Assembly: GCA_946409435.1 (NCBI GenBank)
Contig: CAMJWJ010000007.1
Location: 1 to 39,503 of the forward strand
Source: an uncultured Prevotella sp.
GTDB taxonomy: Bacteria; Bacteroidota; Bacteroidia; Bacteroidales; Bacteroidaceae
Length of the DNA stretch: 39,503 bases
Reading direction: 5' to 3'
Below, one piece after another: positions 15,803 to 23,795 of this stretch. A program made the translations under genes and the position numbers. Below the pieces are notes generated by a model. The model was not told the origin of the DNA, did not search any database, and worked only from the letters and a program-made list of their open reading frames with translations. Position 1 is the first letter of the stretch; each line of letters starts with the position of its first letter.

Positions 15803-18241
15803 AGGATTATAGCAATGGTTTGCACGACAGCATTGATGGCTGGTTGTCAGTCAGCCCAGAGAGATTTGAACCTGGAGCAGCGCATCGACGAGCTTTATGC
15901 CAAGATGCCGCAGGATGAGCGCATCGCCCAGCTGCGGAGTATGTATATGGACGAGCTGTTCGACGCTCAGGGGCGGCTGGACACCGCAAAGTGCCGCGAG
16001 CTGATACCCTACGGCATCGGTCACTTCTCACAATTCTGCATGCAGCAGCCCCGCGACCCCAATGAGTTGCGCGACCGTGTAGCTGCCGTACAGGAATGGC
16101 TCATGAGCCACACCCCCAACGGCATACCGGCCCTCATGCACGAGGAGGTGCTCACAGGCATCAACACGCTGGGGGCTACCATCTACCCACAGCAGATAGG
16201 ACAGGCCTGCTCGTTCAATACCGAACTGGCTGAGCTGAAGACGCGCCAGACCAGTACCGCCATGCGCCGCATGGGTGGCGTGCTGGCCCTCTCGCCGATG
16301 GTCGACGTGTGCCGTGTGCCCAGCTTCAACCGCCTGGAGGAGTCGTATGGCGAGGATGGTTATCTGTCGGCCGCTATGGGTGTGGCTTTCGTGCGCGGCC
16401 TGCAGCAGGACGACCTCACCCAGGGCGTGGGAGCCTGCTCGAAGCACTACCTCGGCTACGGCGGAGGCGGTGATGCCGGCGAGAAGGAACTGATGGAGGA
16501 GATACTGCTGCCCCATGAGGCCATGATTCGTGTGGCAGGCAGTCGCTGTGTCATGCCAGGCTACCATGCCATGGCCGACAGCACGGGCGAGAAGGTCAAC
16601 TGTGTGGCTAACGGCAAGATCCTGCAGGACATTCTGCGCAGTTACATCGGTTTCGACGGTATGGTGGTCAGCGACTATACAGCTATCGACCAGCTGCCGA
16701 TCAATAATAAGGTGAACAGTATAAATGCTGAAACACCGGCTGCCGCCCCGGAAGTGCTGAAGGCAGCTGCCGCCATCAATGCCGGCAACGACGTCGACTT
16801 CCCCACCGGTGCCAACTACCAGCACCTGCAGACGGCCATCGACAGCGGACTGGTGGCCCCCGCAGCCTTCGAGCGGGCCGTGAAGGACGTGCTGCGCTAC
16901 AAGTTCCGCGCCGGTCTGCTGGACGAGCATCCCTACCTCTATGCCGAGGGCGACCTCCAGCTCGACACACCCGAGGAGCGCCAGACGGCCTACGACATTG
17001 CCGTACAGAGCATCGTGCTGCTGAAGAACGACAGCAACCTGCTGCCCCTTCAGCCAACAGGTCCCGACGCAGACTCCTTGCCTCTGAGGATTCTCCTCAC
17101 CGGTCCTAACGCCAACTCCATCTGGGCCATGTGTGGCGACTATACCTACCCCGCCATGTCGTACTTCTGGAAGAAGCGCGAGGACGTCCCTGACAGTCCG
17201 CACATCGTGAGGCTGCTGGAAGGCATGACCGACCGCAAGCCCGACAGCGTCAGCATCCTCTATGCCCGTGGCTGCGACTGGACGGAGGAGATAGAGACGA
17301 AGTTCTCGCATGTCGGCGACAAGCGCTCGTGGGAGTACCCGCTGCTGCACCGTAAGGTGGATGCCGGCGAGCCGGCCGACAAGGCCGAGGCCCTGGCGAT
17401 GGCCGACAGTGCCGACGTCATCGTGGCTGCCGTCGGCGAGAACGTGATGCTCTGCGGCGAGAACCGCGACCGTCAGGGTCTGCGCCTGCCCGGCCGTCAG
17501 GAGCAGTATGTCGAGGAACTCATTGCTACTGGCAAGCCCGTGGTGCTCGTCGTCTTCGGCGGCCGTGCACAGGTCGTCAGCGGACTGGCCGAGCGCTGCG
17601 CCGCCGTCATCCAGGCATGGTATCCTGGCGAGGAGGGCGGCCATGCCGTTGCCGACATCCTCTTTGGCAACGTGTCACCGTCGGCCAAGCTGTCGGTCAG
17701 CTATCCGGCCGAGGAGCGCTACACACCATTATGCTACAACAGCCTGCAGCCGCAGACCGACAGCATCCAGTGGCCTTTCGGCTACGGACTGAGCTACACG
17801 ACGTTCGAGTACAAGCACATGGCACTGGACGAAAAGGGCAAGACAAACGACGAGTACGTCAACCTCTCGTTTGAGGTGAAGAACACGGGCAAGATGGCTG
17901 CCGACGAGGTGGCACAGATATACCTGTCGCCTATAGACGAGACCAGCGAGCTGCGCCCCATCCAGTTGCAGGGCTTTGCCCGCGTGTCGCTCAACCCGGG
18001 CGAGACGAAGGCCGTCAAGGTCAGGCTGTACACCGACCAGTTCGGCTATTACTCAGCCGTCGCCGGAGCCAGCGGTAAGGCAGCCAACCGCCGGTGGAAC
18101 ATCCAGCCGGGCACCTACGTCGTCAAGGTAGGTGCCTCGTCGGCCGACATCCGCCTGGAGGAGCGTATCACGCTGAAAGGCGACCCCGTCACGAAGCCCC
18201 GCCGCGACCACTACTTCGCCGACATCAAAATCAAGCGGTAA
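15761..18241 (+). CDS. GH3-family beta-glycosidase lipoprotein
   Basis: 826 aa from 15761. That start gives a signal with Arg/His in the n-region, a hydrophobic stretch (IIAMVCTTALMAG) and lipobox LMAGC. The later ATG at 15815 would leave only ten residues before the cysteine and no charge; 15740 is also possible. The N-terminal barrel carries GMVVSDYTAI with nucleophile D305 and the SKHYLGYGG motif. The alpha/beta sandwich follows (LLKNDSNLLPL, AWYPGEEGGHAVADILFG). The C-terminus is a fibronectin-III-like domain (WPFGYGLSYTTFEY). GH3 enzymes act on beta-glucosides or beta-xylosides; next to GH31-CE15 and a SASA esterase, beta-xylosidase is plausible. It is the last gene of the run. Confidence 0.92.
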   Translation: MFTVHSSQFIIHSLRIIAMVCTTALMAGCQSAQRDLNLEQRIDELYAKMPQDERIAQLRSMYMDELFDAQGRLDTAKCRELIPYGIGHFSQFCMQQPRDPNELRDRVAAVQEWLMSHTPNGIPALMHEEVLTGINTLGATIYPQQIGQACSFNTELAELKTRQTSTAMRRMGGVLALSPMVDVCRVPSFNRLEESYGEDGYLSAAMGVAFVRGLQQDDLTQGVGACSKHYLGYGGGGDAGEKELMEEILLPHEAMIRVAGSRCVMPGYHAMADSTGEKVNCVANGKILQDILRSYIGFDGMVVSDYTAIDQLPINNKVNSINAETPAAAPEVLKAAAAINAGNDVDFPTGANYQHLQTAIDSGLVAPAAFERAVKDVLRYKFRAGLLDEHPYLYAEGDLQLDTPEERQTAYDIAVQSIVLLKNDSNLLPLQPTGPDADSLPLRILLTGPNANSIWAMCGDYTYPAMSYFWKKREDVPDSPHIVRLLEGMTDRKPDSVSILYARGCDWTEEIETKFSHVGDKRSWEYPLLHRKVDAGEPADKAEALAMADSADVIVAAVGENVMLCGENRDRQGLRLPGRQEQYVEELIATGKPVVLVVFGGRAQVVSGLAERCAAVIQAWYPGEEGGHAVADILFGNVSPSAKLSVSYPAEERYTPLCYNSLQPQTDSIQWPFGYGLSYTTFEYKHMALDEKGKTNDEYVNLSFEVKNTGKMAADEVAQIYLSPIDETSELRPIQLQGFARVSLNPGETKAVKVRLYTDQFGYYSAVAGASGKAANRRWNIQPGTYVVKVGASSADIRLEERITLKGDPVTKPRRDHYFADIKIKR

Positions 18242-18306
18242 AATGTACACGACAGCTCTCACTTGTTGTTTTTACTGGTATTAAACAAGGATTTCAAAAT
18301 TTCAAA

Positions 18307-18361
18307 AACTCTTCACCGAATGTCTAACACGCAAGTTTACAGCGAGATACGGTGAAGGGTT
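18307..18361. repeat. Left hairpin of a structured repeat element
   Basis: ACTCTTCACCG (18308-18318) pairs with CGGTGAAGGGT (18350-18360), plus A18307/T18361: a 12-bp stem with one G-U. The CTTCACC/GGTGAAG core encloses a 33-nt segment (18318-18350). Stem sequence and enclosed length match the hairpin at 18713-18765. A second small hairpin (18364-18379 region, GGG/CCC with TGTT/AACA) follows. Confidence 0.7.
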
Positions 18362-18390
18362 GTTTGGGTGCCCCAACAAGCAGAGCGTTT

Positions 18391-18622
18391 TCAGGAATGC
18401 AATGTTTTTTTTCAGAAATGCAATGGGTTTTTTCAGAAATGCAATGGGTTTCTGTAGGAATGTAATACATTTCTGGAATTACTTCGTGGATTTTTGCATT
18501 TACTCATTGCATTTCTGAATTTAGTCAATGAGTAATTGAAATTACTAGGCCAGTTACGCTCGTAACTAGGCCACTCACGAAATTGAGAAGGCCACTCACG
18601 GAGCTGAGTGGGCCACTCACGA
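18391..18622. repeat. Eleven-unit 21-bp tandem array
   Basis: The array keeps an exact 21-bp period (unit starts 18392, 18413, 18434 and so on to 18602) while the sequence drifts. It goes from CAGAAATGCAATGGG at the left, through mixed units with ATTTCTG or ATTACT, to GGCCACTCACG at the right. Units 2 and 3 are nearly identical, and the last units share GGCCACTCACG. The right-hand unit type recurs inverted at 39419-39502. On the minus strand one frame runs through with a 7-residue period and only two internal stops. It is not a CRISPR array, since there are no unique spacers. Confidence 0.8.
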
Positions 18623-18661
18623 CAACAATTTTCTGGATGTCAAGACCTGTGAAGCGCGTTG

Positions 18662-18765
18662 TTTTCCTGCTACGGCAGCGAACTATTACGATGTACAACC
18701 GTGCAGGAAAAGACCCTTCACCGTAAATACCTGTTTTATACGTCGTTATGTCGATGGTGAAGGGT
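18662..18765. repeat. Right-hand double hairpin of the structured repeat element
   Basis: TTTTCCTGC, then ACGG (18662-18675, one bulge), pairs with CCGTGCAGGAAAA (18699-18711). Directly after it, ACCCTTCACC (18713-18722) pairs perfectly with GGTGAAGGGT (18756-18765) across 33 nt, followed by TTTTCG. The second hairpin mirrors the left one at 18307-18361. The T-run would also let it work as a terminator for plus-strand transcripts. Confidence 0.7.
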
Positions 18766-18969
18766 TTTTCGTTTTTGTTTTCAGACTATAGATAATGCTA
18801 TTATAAGCCTGAACGTACCTTATAGGTTGAATAATTCAATGCCGACAGGCCCAATTAACCCTATAACTCGAAATATCTTGTATATACGTTATGCAAGTCT
18901 GTGTTTCCATTCCGAAACAGTCATTAGAAACCCTACCTGGCGGGATGCTTAAAAAAAACGGTCATATAT
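18766..18969. other. AT-rich spacer upstream of the tagD-like gene
   Basis: This is the rest of the 794-bp gene-free region (18242-19035). I see no ORF with coding character, no tRNA and no further repeat here. The short piece 18242-18306 is likewise featureless. Confidence 0.5.
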
Positions 18970-19000
18970 TTTGGTATTCAAAATTTAATTCGTACTTTTG
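18970..19000 (+). promoter_or_regulatory. Promoter of the tagD-like / asnB-like / licD cassette
   Basis: TTTG (18970-18973), a 19-bp spacer, then TACTTTTG (18993-19000): canonical Bacteroidota spacing. The ATG at 19036 follows with a 35-nt gap. Confidence 0.8.
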
Positions 19001-19035
19001 CATTATCATATACTATCATCAAACGACAAAGAACC

Positions 19036-19470
19036 ATGACAATAGGATATACTACAGGAGTTTACGACCTGTTCCATATCGGCCACCTGAACCTGCTGAA
19101 GAATGCCAAAGGCATGTGCGACAAACTGGTGGTCGGCGTCACCGTCGACGAGTTGGTGGCCTATAAGGGTAAGCAGGCCATGATACCTTTTGAAGACCGT
19201 ATCGAGATCGTGCGTAGCATTAAGTATGTTGATGCTGCAGTGCCTCAGTACGACATGGACAAGCTTGCCGCCTGCAAGAAACTGGGTGCACAGTTCCTCT
19301 TCGTTGGTGACGACTGGTACGGTACGGAAAAGTGGCAGCAATACGAGCGTGAGTTTCAGAAGGCAGGCATCCAGATAGTCTACTTCCCATACACCAAAGG
19401 CATCTCGTCGACGAAGATCAACGAGGCACTCAACGCCGTGCGCAAGCACGACCTTACTGACGTCAAGTAA
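19036..19470 (+). CDS. TagD-like glycerol-3-phosphate cytidylyltransferase family protein
   Basis: 144 aa, the usual length for this family. GVYDLFHIGH places the HxGH site at H14/H17, and KGISSTKI near residue 128 is the second nucleotide-binding motif. GDDWYGTEKWQQYE resembles the substrate region of TagD-like enzymes. It should couple CTP to a phosphorylated alcohol, classically glycerol-3-phosphate, giving CDP-glycerol. It is first gene of a three-gene cassette with an asparagine-synthase-like protein and LicD, and is related to the N-terminal domain of the fusion at 242-1576. Other alcohols are possible, since this family is loose in substrate. Confidence 0.88.
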   Translation: MTIGYTTGVYDLFHIGHLNLLKNAKGMCDKLVVGVTVDELVAYKGKQAMIPFEDRIEIVRSIKYVDAAVPQYDMDKLAACKKLGAQFLFVGDDWYGTEKWQQYEREFQKAGIQIVYFPYTKGISSTKINEALNAVRKHDLTDVK

Positions 19471-19557
19471 ATGACGCTTGTCGGTATCCTGACAAAGTGG
19501 ATTCGCGTTGAGCAGAGATGACATATTTTTAAAACCTACATTAATACACCAACCACA

Positions 19558-20598
19558 ATGGCTAACAAGGATTTTTGTTTGAGTTCATACATCGCCTTCC
19601 GCTATATTTGGAAGGATGGCATGGACTTCTGTGAGGGTTTCCAGCACAACAACTACCGGCCGCTGGCTGACAATGAGCGCATAGCCGTTCGGACATCAGC
19701 TGACATCGACCGCGAGATACAGCTGCAGTTCGACGACCTCTATACACGCTACGACAGCATCGGCATACTCCTGTCGGGCGGCATGGACAGTGCCAATCTG
19801 GCAGCCTATCTGCGGCCAGGCAGCCATGCCTACACGTTCAACTCCGTTTCTGGCGAGTTCAACGCCGATGTTGAGCGTGCCAAGAAGTACTGCCAGAAGT
19901 GGCAGCTGCACCACCACCTGATAGACATCAGCATGGAAGACTACCAGCGGCTGACACCTATCGTCATGCGTCATAAGTATGCTCCCGTCCACTCTATCGA
20001 GCCGCAGATTTACAAAGCTGCCGAGATGGCACGGCAGGATGGAGTACAACTGATGATTGTCGGCGAGAGTGCCGACCTCATCTTCGGTGGTATGGACAAG
20101 CTGATAGCCCCTGAGTGGACCTTCGACGGATTCCGTGAGCGCTACACCTTCCTCGATCCGGCATTGGTGCTCACTAAGCCCGTTGACCAGTCTGAGCTTT
20201 TCGAGCGCTACCGCACGGGCAGCACCACCATCGATGTCATGAAGTTCATGGACGAGGTATTTGCCGTCGAGAGCAGCGGTTCTTATCTCAATGCCTTTGG
20301 GGCAGCATGGATGCCGTACTACGACCCGTACGCCAAACTCGTCATGGCCGACCCGCTGGACATGCAACGCGTACGCAACGGTGAGCCGAAGTACCTGGTG
20401 CGTGGGCTGTATGCTATGAAGTATCCTGAGTTGGAGATACCGTTCAAGATTCCCATGCCGCGGCCTGTCGATGCCGTGTTCCGCGATTGGGCAGGTCCCA
20501 CACGCCCTGAGTTCCGCCGTGACATTCCGATGGACCGCCTGACGGGTAATCAGAAGTGGCAGCTGTGGTGTGCCGAGCAGTTCCTGAACATGATTTAA
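19558..20598 (+). CDS. Asparagine-synthase-like ATP-dependent amidoligase (no glutaminase domain)
   Basis: 346 aa. It corresponds to the C-terminal half of AsnB-type enzymes: SSYIAFRYIW near the N-terminus, then ILLSGGMDSANL (residues 70-81) with the PP-loop that binds ATP, and VGESADLIFGG as the second conserved block. The N-terminal Cys-dependent glutaminase is missing, so ammonia would come from another protein or a different nucleophile is used. Such half-length proteins occur in O-antigen and capsule clusters. Between a CDP-alcohol synthase and LicD it probably amidates or modifies a surface-glycan precursor; the substrate is unknown. It follows tagD after 87 nt. Confidence 0.85.
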   Translation: MANKDFCLSSYIAFRYIWKDGMDFCEGFQHNNYRPLADNERIAVRTSADIDREIQLQFDDLYTRYDSIGILLSGGMDSANLAAYLRPGSHAYTFNSVSGEFNADVERAKKYCQKWQLHHHLIDISMEDYQRLTPIVMRHKYAPVHSIEPQIYKAAEMARQDGVQLMIVGESADLIFGGMDKLIAPEWTFDGFRERYTFLDPALVLTKPVDQSELFERYRTGSTTIDVMKFMDEVFAVESSGSYLNAFGAAWMPYYDPYAKLVMADPLDMQRVRNGEPKYLVRGLYAMKYPELEIPFKIPMPRPVDAVFRDWAGPTRPEFRRDIPMDRLTGNQKWQLWCAEQFLNMI

Positions 20599-20627
20599 CC
20601 ACCACATAATACAGATCACTACACAGT

Positions 20628-21491
20628 ATGATGGCACCACAAAACGAAGAAGATCGCCGATTCAAGGAGCAAATACTCCACGTCTTTAAGTTCACCGTCC
20701 GCTTTCTCCAGCAGCATGGCCTGCGATACGTGGCTTGCGGAGGCACCGTTTTGGGTGCTGTGCGCCATCAGGACTTCATACCATGGGATGACGATATAGA
20801 CATCTACATGTCCCGTCAGGACTATGAGCGCCTGCTTGACCTGAGGGATGAGTGCCGCCGTGAGGGCTTCGACGTGGTGTCGCTGCGTGACAAGGGCTAC
20901 TACCTGCCATTCGCCAAGGTATGCGACATGCATACCACGCTTTGGGAGGAAGAACAGTACCCTTTTCCCATGGGGGTCTATGTCGACATCTTCGCCCTCG
21001 ACAACTTCTCATGCAGCGATGCTGAGCTGACGGCCATACAGCGGCGAAGCCTAAAGCACTTCTACCACTATCTGCCAGCCGTCACGCATTTCTCGCCGCG
21101 CCTGCTGCTACAGGCCGTTCACCAGCACCAGTCGGAGACGGTACGTCAGCAGTTGCTTGCCATAGTCTGCCGCCCCTTCCGTCGGCTGCTCCTTCAACGC
21201 TTCCTGAACTATCAGCGGTGGTACAGCAGCTTCGACGGCGACAAGACGGTATGTGTCACACAGTGGGCTGGCAGGATTTTCAAGCGTGAGTGGTTCGAGG
21301 ATGTCATTGAACTGCCTTTCGCCGACACTACCGTCGTCGTTCCGCGTGACTACGACGGCTATCTGCGCTGTCTCTATGGTGACTATATGACACCGCCACC
21401 CGTTGAGCAACGGGTGACGGCGCATCATCATTACTATTTGAACTTCGACGAGCGTAAAACGCTCGCCGAAATCAAGAAACTCAAGTCTTAA
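20628..21491 (+). CDS. LicD-family phosphotransferase
   Basis: 287 aa. The diagnostic block reads [20 protein letters not shown] followed by DDDIDIY (residues 34-60), with the aspartates that bind metal in this nucleotidyltransferase-fold family. [14 protein letters not shown] further on is also typical. LicD proteins move phosphocholine or other phospho-alcohols from a CDP donor to surface sugars. The TagD-like enzyme two genes upstream could supply CDP-glycerol or a similar donor. The start may be either of two adjacent ATGs (20628 or 20631). The stop overlaps the metG stop on the opposite strand by 4 nt. Confidence 0.9.
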   Translation: MMAPQNEEDRRFKEQILHVFKFTVRFLQQHGLRYVACGGTVLGAVRHQDFIPWDDDIDIYMSRQDYERLLDLRDECRREGFDVVSLRDKGYYLPFAKVCDMHTTLWEEEQYPFPMGVYVDIFALDNFSCSDAELTAIQRRSLKHFYHYLPAVTHFSPRLLLQAVHQHQSETVRQQLLAIVCRPFRRLLLQRFLNYQRWYSSFDGDKTVCVTQWAGRIFKREWFEDVIELPFADTTVVVPRDYDGYLRCLYGDYMTPPPVEQRVTAHHHYYLNFDERKTLAEIKKLKS

Positions 21492-23569
21492 CCCACCTGA
21501 CTGCCGGGCTTGACGTCTTTCGTGGTAGTCACCACGCTGAGGCTCTCGTCGAAGTCGACGGCAGAGAGAATCATGCCCTGACTCTCGATGCCCATCATCT
21601 TACGCGGTGCAAAGTTGGCCACGAAGAGGATGCGCTTGCCGATGAGCACTGACGGGTCTTCATAGAAGGCGGCAATACCACTGAGAATGGTACGGTCAGT
21701 ACCTGAACCATCGTCGATGGTAAACTGCAGTAGCTTCTTGCTCTTCGGCACTCGCTGGCAGTCCTTGATAAGCCCCACGCGAATGTCGAGTTTCTCGAAG
21801 TCTTCAAATGAGCAGGTGTCCTTTATCGGGGCGGGAGCAAATTCTTCATTCTTCATTCTTAATTCTTCATTTGCCTTCTTGGTGGCAGCCAGCTTGTCAA
21901 GCTGTTTCTGGATGACGTCATCCTCAATCTTTTCAAAGAGCAGGGCGGGCTCTCCGAGCTGATGGCCGGCCTTCAGAAGGTCGGTACTGCCTAACTCGTT
22001 CCAGTCAAAGCTCTCAAGGTTCAGCATGTCGCGCAGCTTCTTGCTTGAGAATGGCAGGAACGGTTCGAAGGCGATAGCCAGGTTGGCTGTCAGTTGCAGA
22101 CAGATGTTGAGGATGGTCTCGCAGCGCTTCGGGTCGGTCTTCCATACTTTCCACGGCTCACACTCAGTGATGTAGCGGTTACCGATGCGGGCCAGATTCA
22201 TGGCCTCGAACTGTGCATCACGGAACTTGAACTGGTCGAGCAGTGCCTCCACCTTCTGCTTCACGTCCTTGAACTCCTCTAATGCCTGGCGGTCAACGTC
22301 GAGCAGCTCGCCGCAGGCAGGCACCACACCGTTCCAGTATTTCTTCGTCAGCTGCAGGGCGCGGTTGACGAAGTTGCCGTAGACAGCCACCAACTCGTTG
22401 TTGTTGCGATCCTGGAAGTCTTTCCAAGTGAAATTGTTGTCCTTCGTCTCAGGGGCATTGGCTGTCAGCACATATCTTAATACATCCTGCTTGCCAGGCA
22501 TGTCCTCTAAGTATTCGTGCAGCCAGACCGCCCAGTTGCGCGACGTCGAAATCTTGTCGTTCTCCAGGTTCAGGAACTCGTTGCTGGGCACGTTGTCGGG
22601 CATGATATATTTGCCGTGAGCCTTCATCATGACGGGGAAGATGATGCAGTGGAACACGATGTTGTCTTTGCCGATGAAGTGGACCAGGCGGGTGTCCTCG
22701 TCCTGCCACCACTTCTGCCACGTGCCCCACTTCGCAGGTTCCTTCTCGCAAAGCTCCACGGTGTTACTGACGTAGCCGATGGGTGCATCGAACCATACGT
22801 AGAGCACCTTGCCGTCGGCACCGTCGATAGGCACAGGGATGCCCCAGTTCAGGTCGCGCGTCATGGCACGTGGCTGCAGGTCCATCTCCAACCACGACTT
22901 ACATTGTCCGTAGACGTTGGGGCGCCACTCCTTGTGACCCTCCAGAATCCACTGCTTCAGCCACTCCTGGTATTCGTTCAGCGGCAGGTACCAGTTCTTC
23001 GTCTCCTTCAGCACGGGTGTCGAACCGCTGATGGTCGACTTGGGGTTGATCAGCTCCGTGGGACTCAGGTCACGGCCGCACTTCTCGCACTGGTCGCCGT
23101 AGGCTCCCTCGCTGTGGCAGTGGGGGCACTCGCCCGTCACGTAGCGGTCGGCCAGGAACTGCTTGGCCTCTTCGTCGTACAGCTGTTTGGTTGTCTCCTC
23201 GACGAGTTTCCCCTCGTCGTAGAGTTTGCGGAACCAGTCGGAGGCAAACTTGTGGTGCGTCTCCGACGTGGTACGGCTATAGATGTCGAATGAGATGCCG
23301 AACTCCTCGAACGACTTCTTGATCATTGTGTGGTAGCGGTCCACCACGTCCTGTGGCGTAATGCCCTCCTTGCGGGCACGTACCGTGATAGGCACGCCGT
23401 GCTCGTCGCTGCCGCCGATGAACAGCACGTCTTCTTTCTTCAGTCTGAGGTAACGCACGTAGATGTCGGCCGGCACATAGACGCCAGCCAGGTGACCGAT
23501 GTGCACACCGCCATTGGCGTAAGGCAATGCCGATGTCACGGTCGTTCGCTTGAATTTCTTTTCTCCCAT
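21488..23569 (-). CDS. metG: Methionyl-tRNA synthetase
   Basis: 693 aa. The start at 23569 ([20 protein letters not shown]) fits the family; a longer reading to 23611 would overlap the promoter. Motifs: HIGH at 23-26, the CPHC...CEKC zinc knuckle (C148, C151, C161, C164), KISTS in place of KMSKS, the anticodon-binding helical domain, and a C-terminal EMAPII/Trbp111-type tRNA-binding domain ([10 protein letters not shown] ... [15 protein letters not shown]). The linker before that last domain ([11 protein letters not shown]) is encoded by a heptamer run. It charges initiator and elongator tRNA-Met. It is a single gene with its own promoter, convergent with licD. Confidence 0.98.
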   Translation of the reverse strand: MGEKKFKRTTVTSALPYANGGVHIGHLAGVYVPADIYVRYLRLKKEDVLFIGGSDEHGVPITVRARKEGITPQDVVDRYHTMIKKSFEEFGISFDIYSRTTSETHHKFASDWFRKLYDEGKLVEETTKQLYDEEAKQFLADRYVTGECPHCHSEGAYGDQCEKCGRDLSPTELINPKSTISGSTPVLKETKNWYLPLNEYQEWLKQWILEGHKEWRPNVYGQCKSWLEMDLQPRAMTRDLNWGIPVPIDGADGKVLYVWFDAPIGYVSNTVELCEKEPAKWGTWQKWWQDEDTRLVHFIGKDNIVFHCIIFPVMMKAHGKYIMPDNVPSNEFLNLENDKISTSRNWAVWLHEYLEDMPGKQDVLRYVLTANAPETKDNNFTWKDFQDRNNNELVAVYGNFVNRALQLTKKYWNGVVPACGELLDVDRQALEEFKDVKQKVEALLDQFKFRDAQFEAMNLARIGNRYITECEPWKVWKTDPKRCETILNICLQLTANLAIAFEPFLPFSSKKLRDMLNLESFDWNELGSTDLLKAGHQLGEPALLFEKIEDDVIQKQLDKLAATKKANEELRMKNEEFAPAPIKDTCSFEDFEKLDIRVGLIKDCQRVPKSKKLLQFTIDDGSGTDRTILSGIAAFYEDPSVLIGKRILFVANFAPRKMMGIESQGMILSAVDFDESLSVVTTTKDVKPGSQVG
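21842..21869. repeat. Heptamer run inside metG
   Basis: TTCTTCA, TTCTTCA, TTCTTAA, TTCTTCA. On the coding strand this reads as AATGAAG-type units, the same as at 15659-15686. It encodes the flexible linker before the C-terminal tRNA-binding domain. Confidence 0.75.
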
Positions 23570-23608
23570 GATAATATGTTTTTTCTCTGTTTTGTCGAAA
23601 TTATCGTG

Positions 23609-23616
23609 CAAAGGTA
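23609..23616 (-). promoter_or_regulatory. -7 box of metG
   Basis: TACCTTTG on the minus strand, 39 nt upstream of the metG ATG. No clear TTTG is seen at -33. Confidence 0.65.
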
Positions 23617-23756
23617 CTGAAAAAGCGGGAGAATCGAAAGGAAAAATGTGTTTTTCTTTAAGAGAGGTATCAAATAGGGTGAAAAATCGACGGAACGAAA
23701 AAAACTGCGTTATTGTTTTTTAACGTTTAATTTCGCCGTTTGTAATTTATTCTATA

Positions 23757-23764
23757 TAATTTTG
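23757..23764 (+). promoter_or_regulatory. -7 box of the LruC-type lipoprotein gene
   Basis: TAATTTTG, 31 nt upstream of the ATG at 23796. A TTTG at 23739-23742 is only 14 bp away, shorter than usual. Confidence 0.6.
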
Positions 23765-23795
23765 CAGCCAGAAAACTAATCTAAAAGAATACGAC

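Noticed and set aside
16028..17644. A 538-codon open frame on the minus strand opposite GH3
   Set aside because: It is the antisense shadow of a clear GH3 enzyme, has no family features and no promoter. High GC at third positions opens such frames. The same holds for 30271-31680 (minus) and 36508-37917 (plus).
18391..18622. CRISPR array
   Set aside because: The 21-bp units are contiguous, with no unique spacers of constant length between identical repeats, and no cas genes are near.
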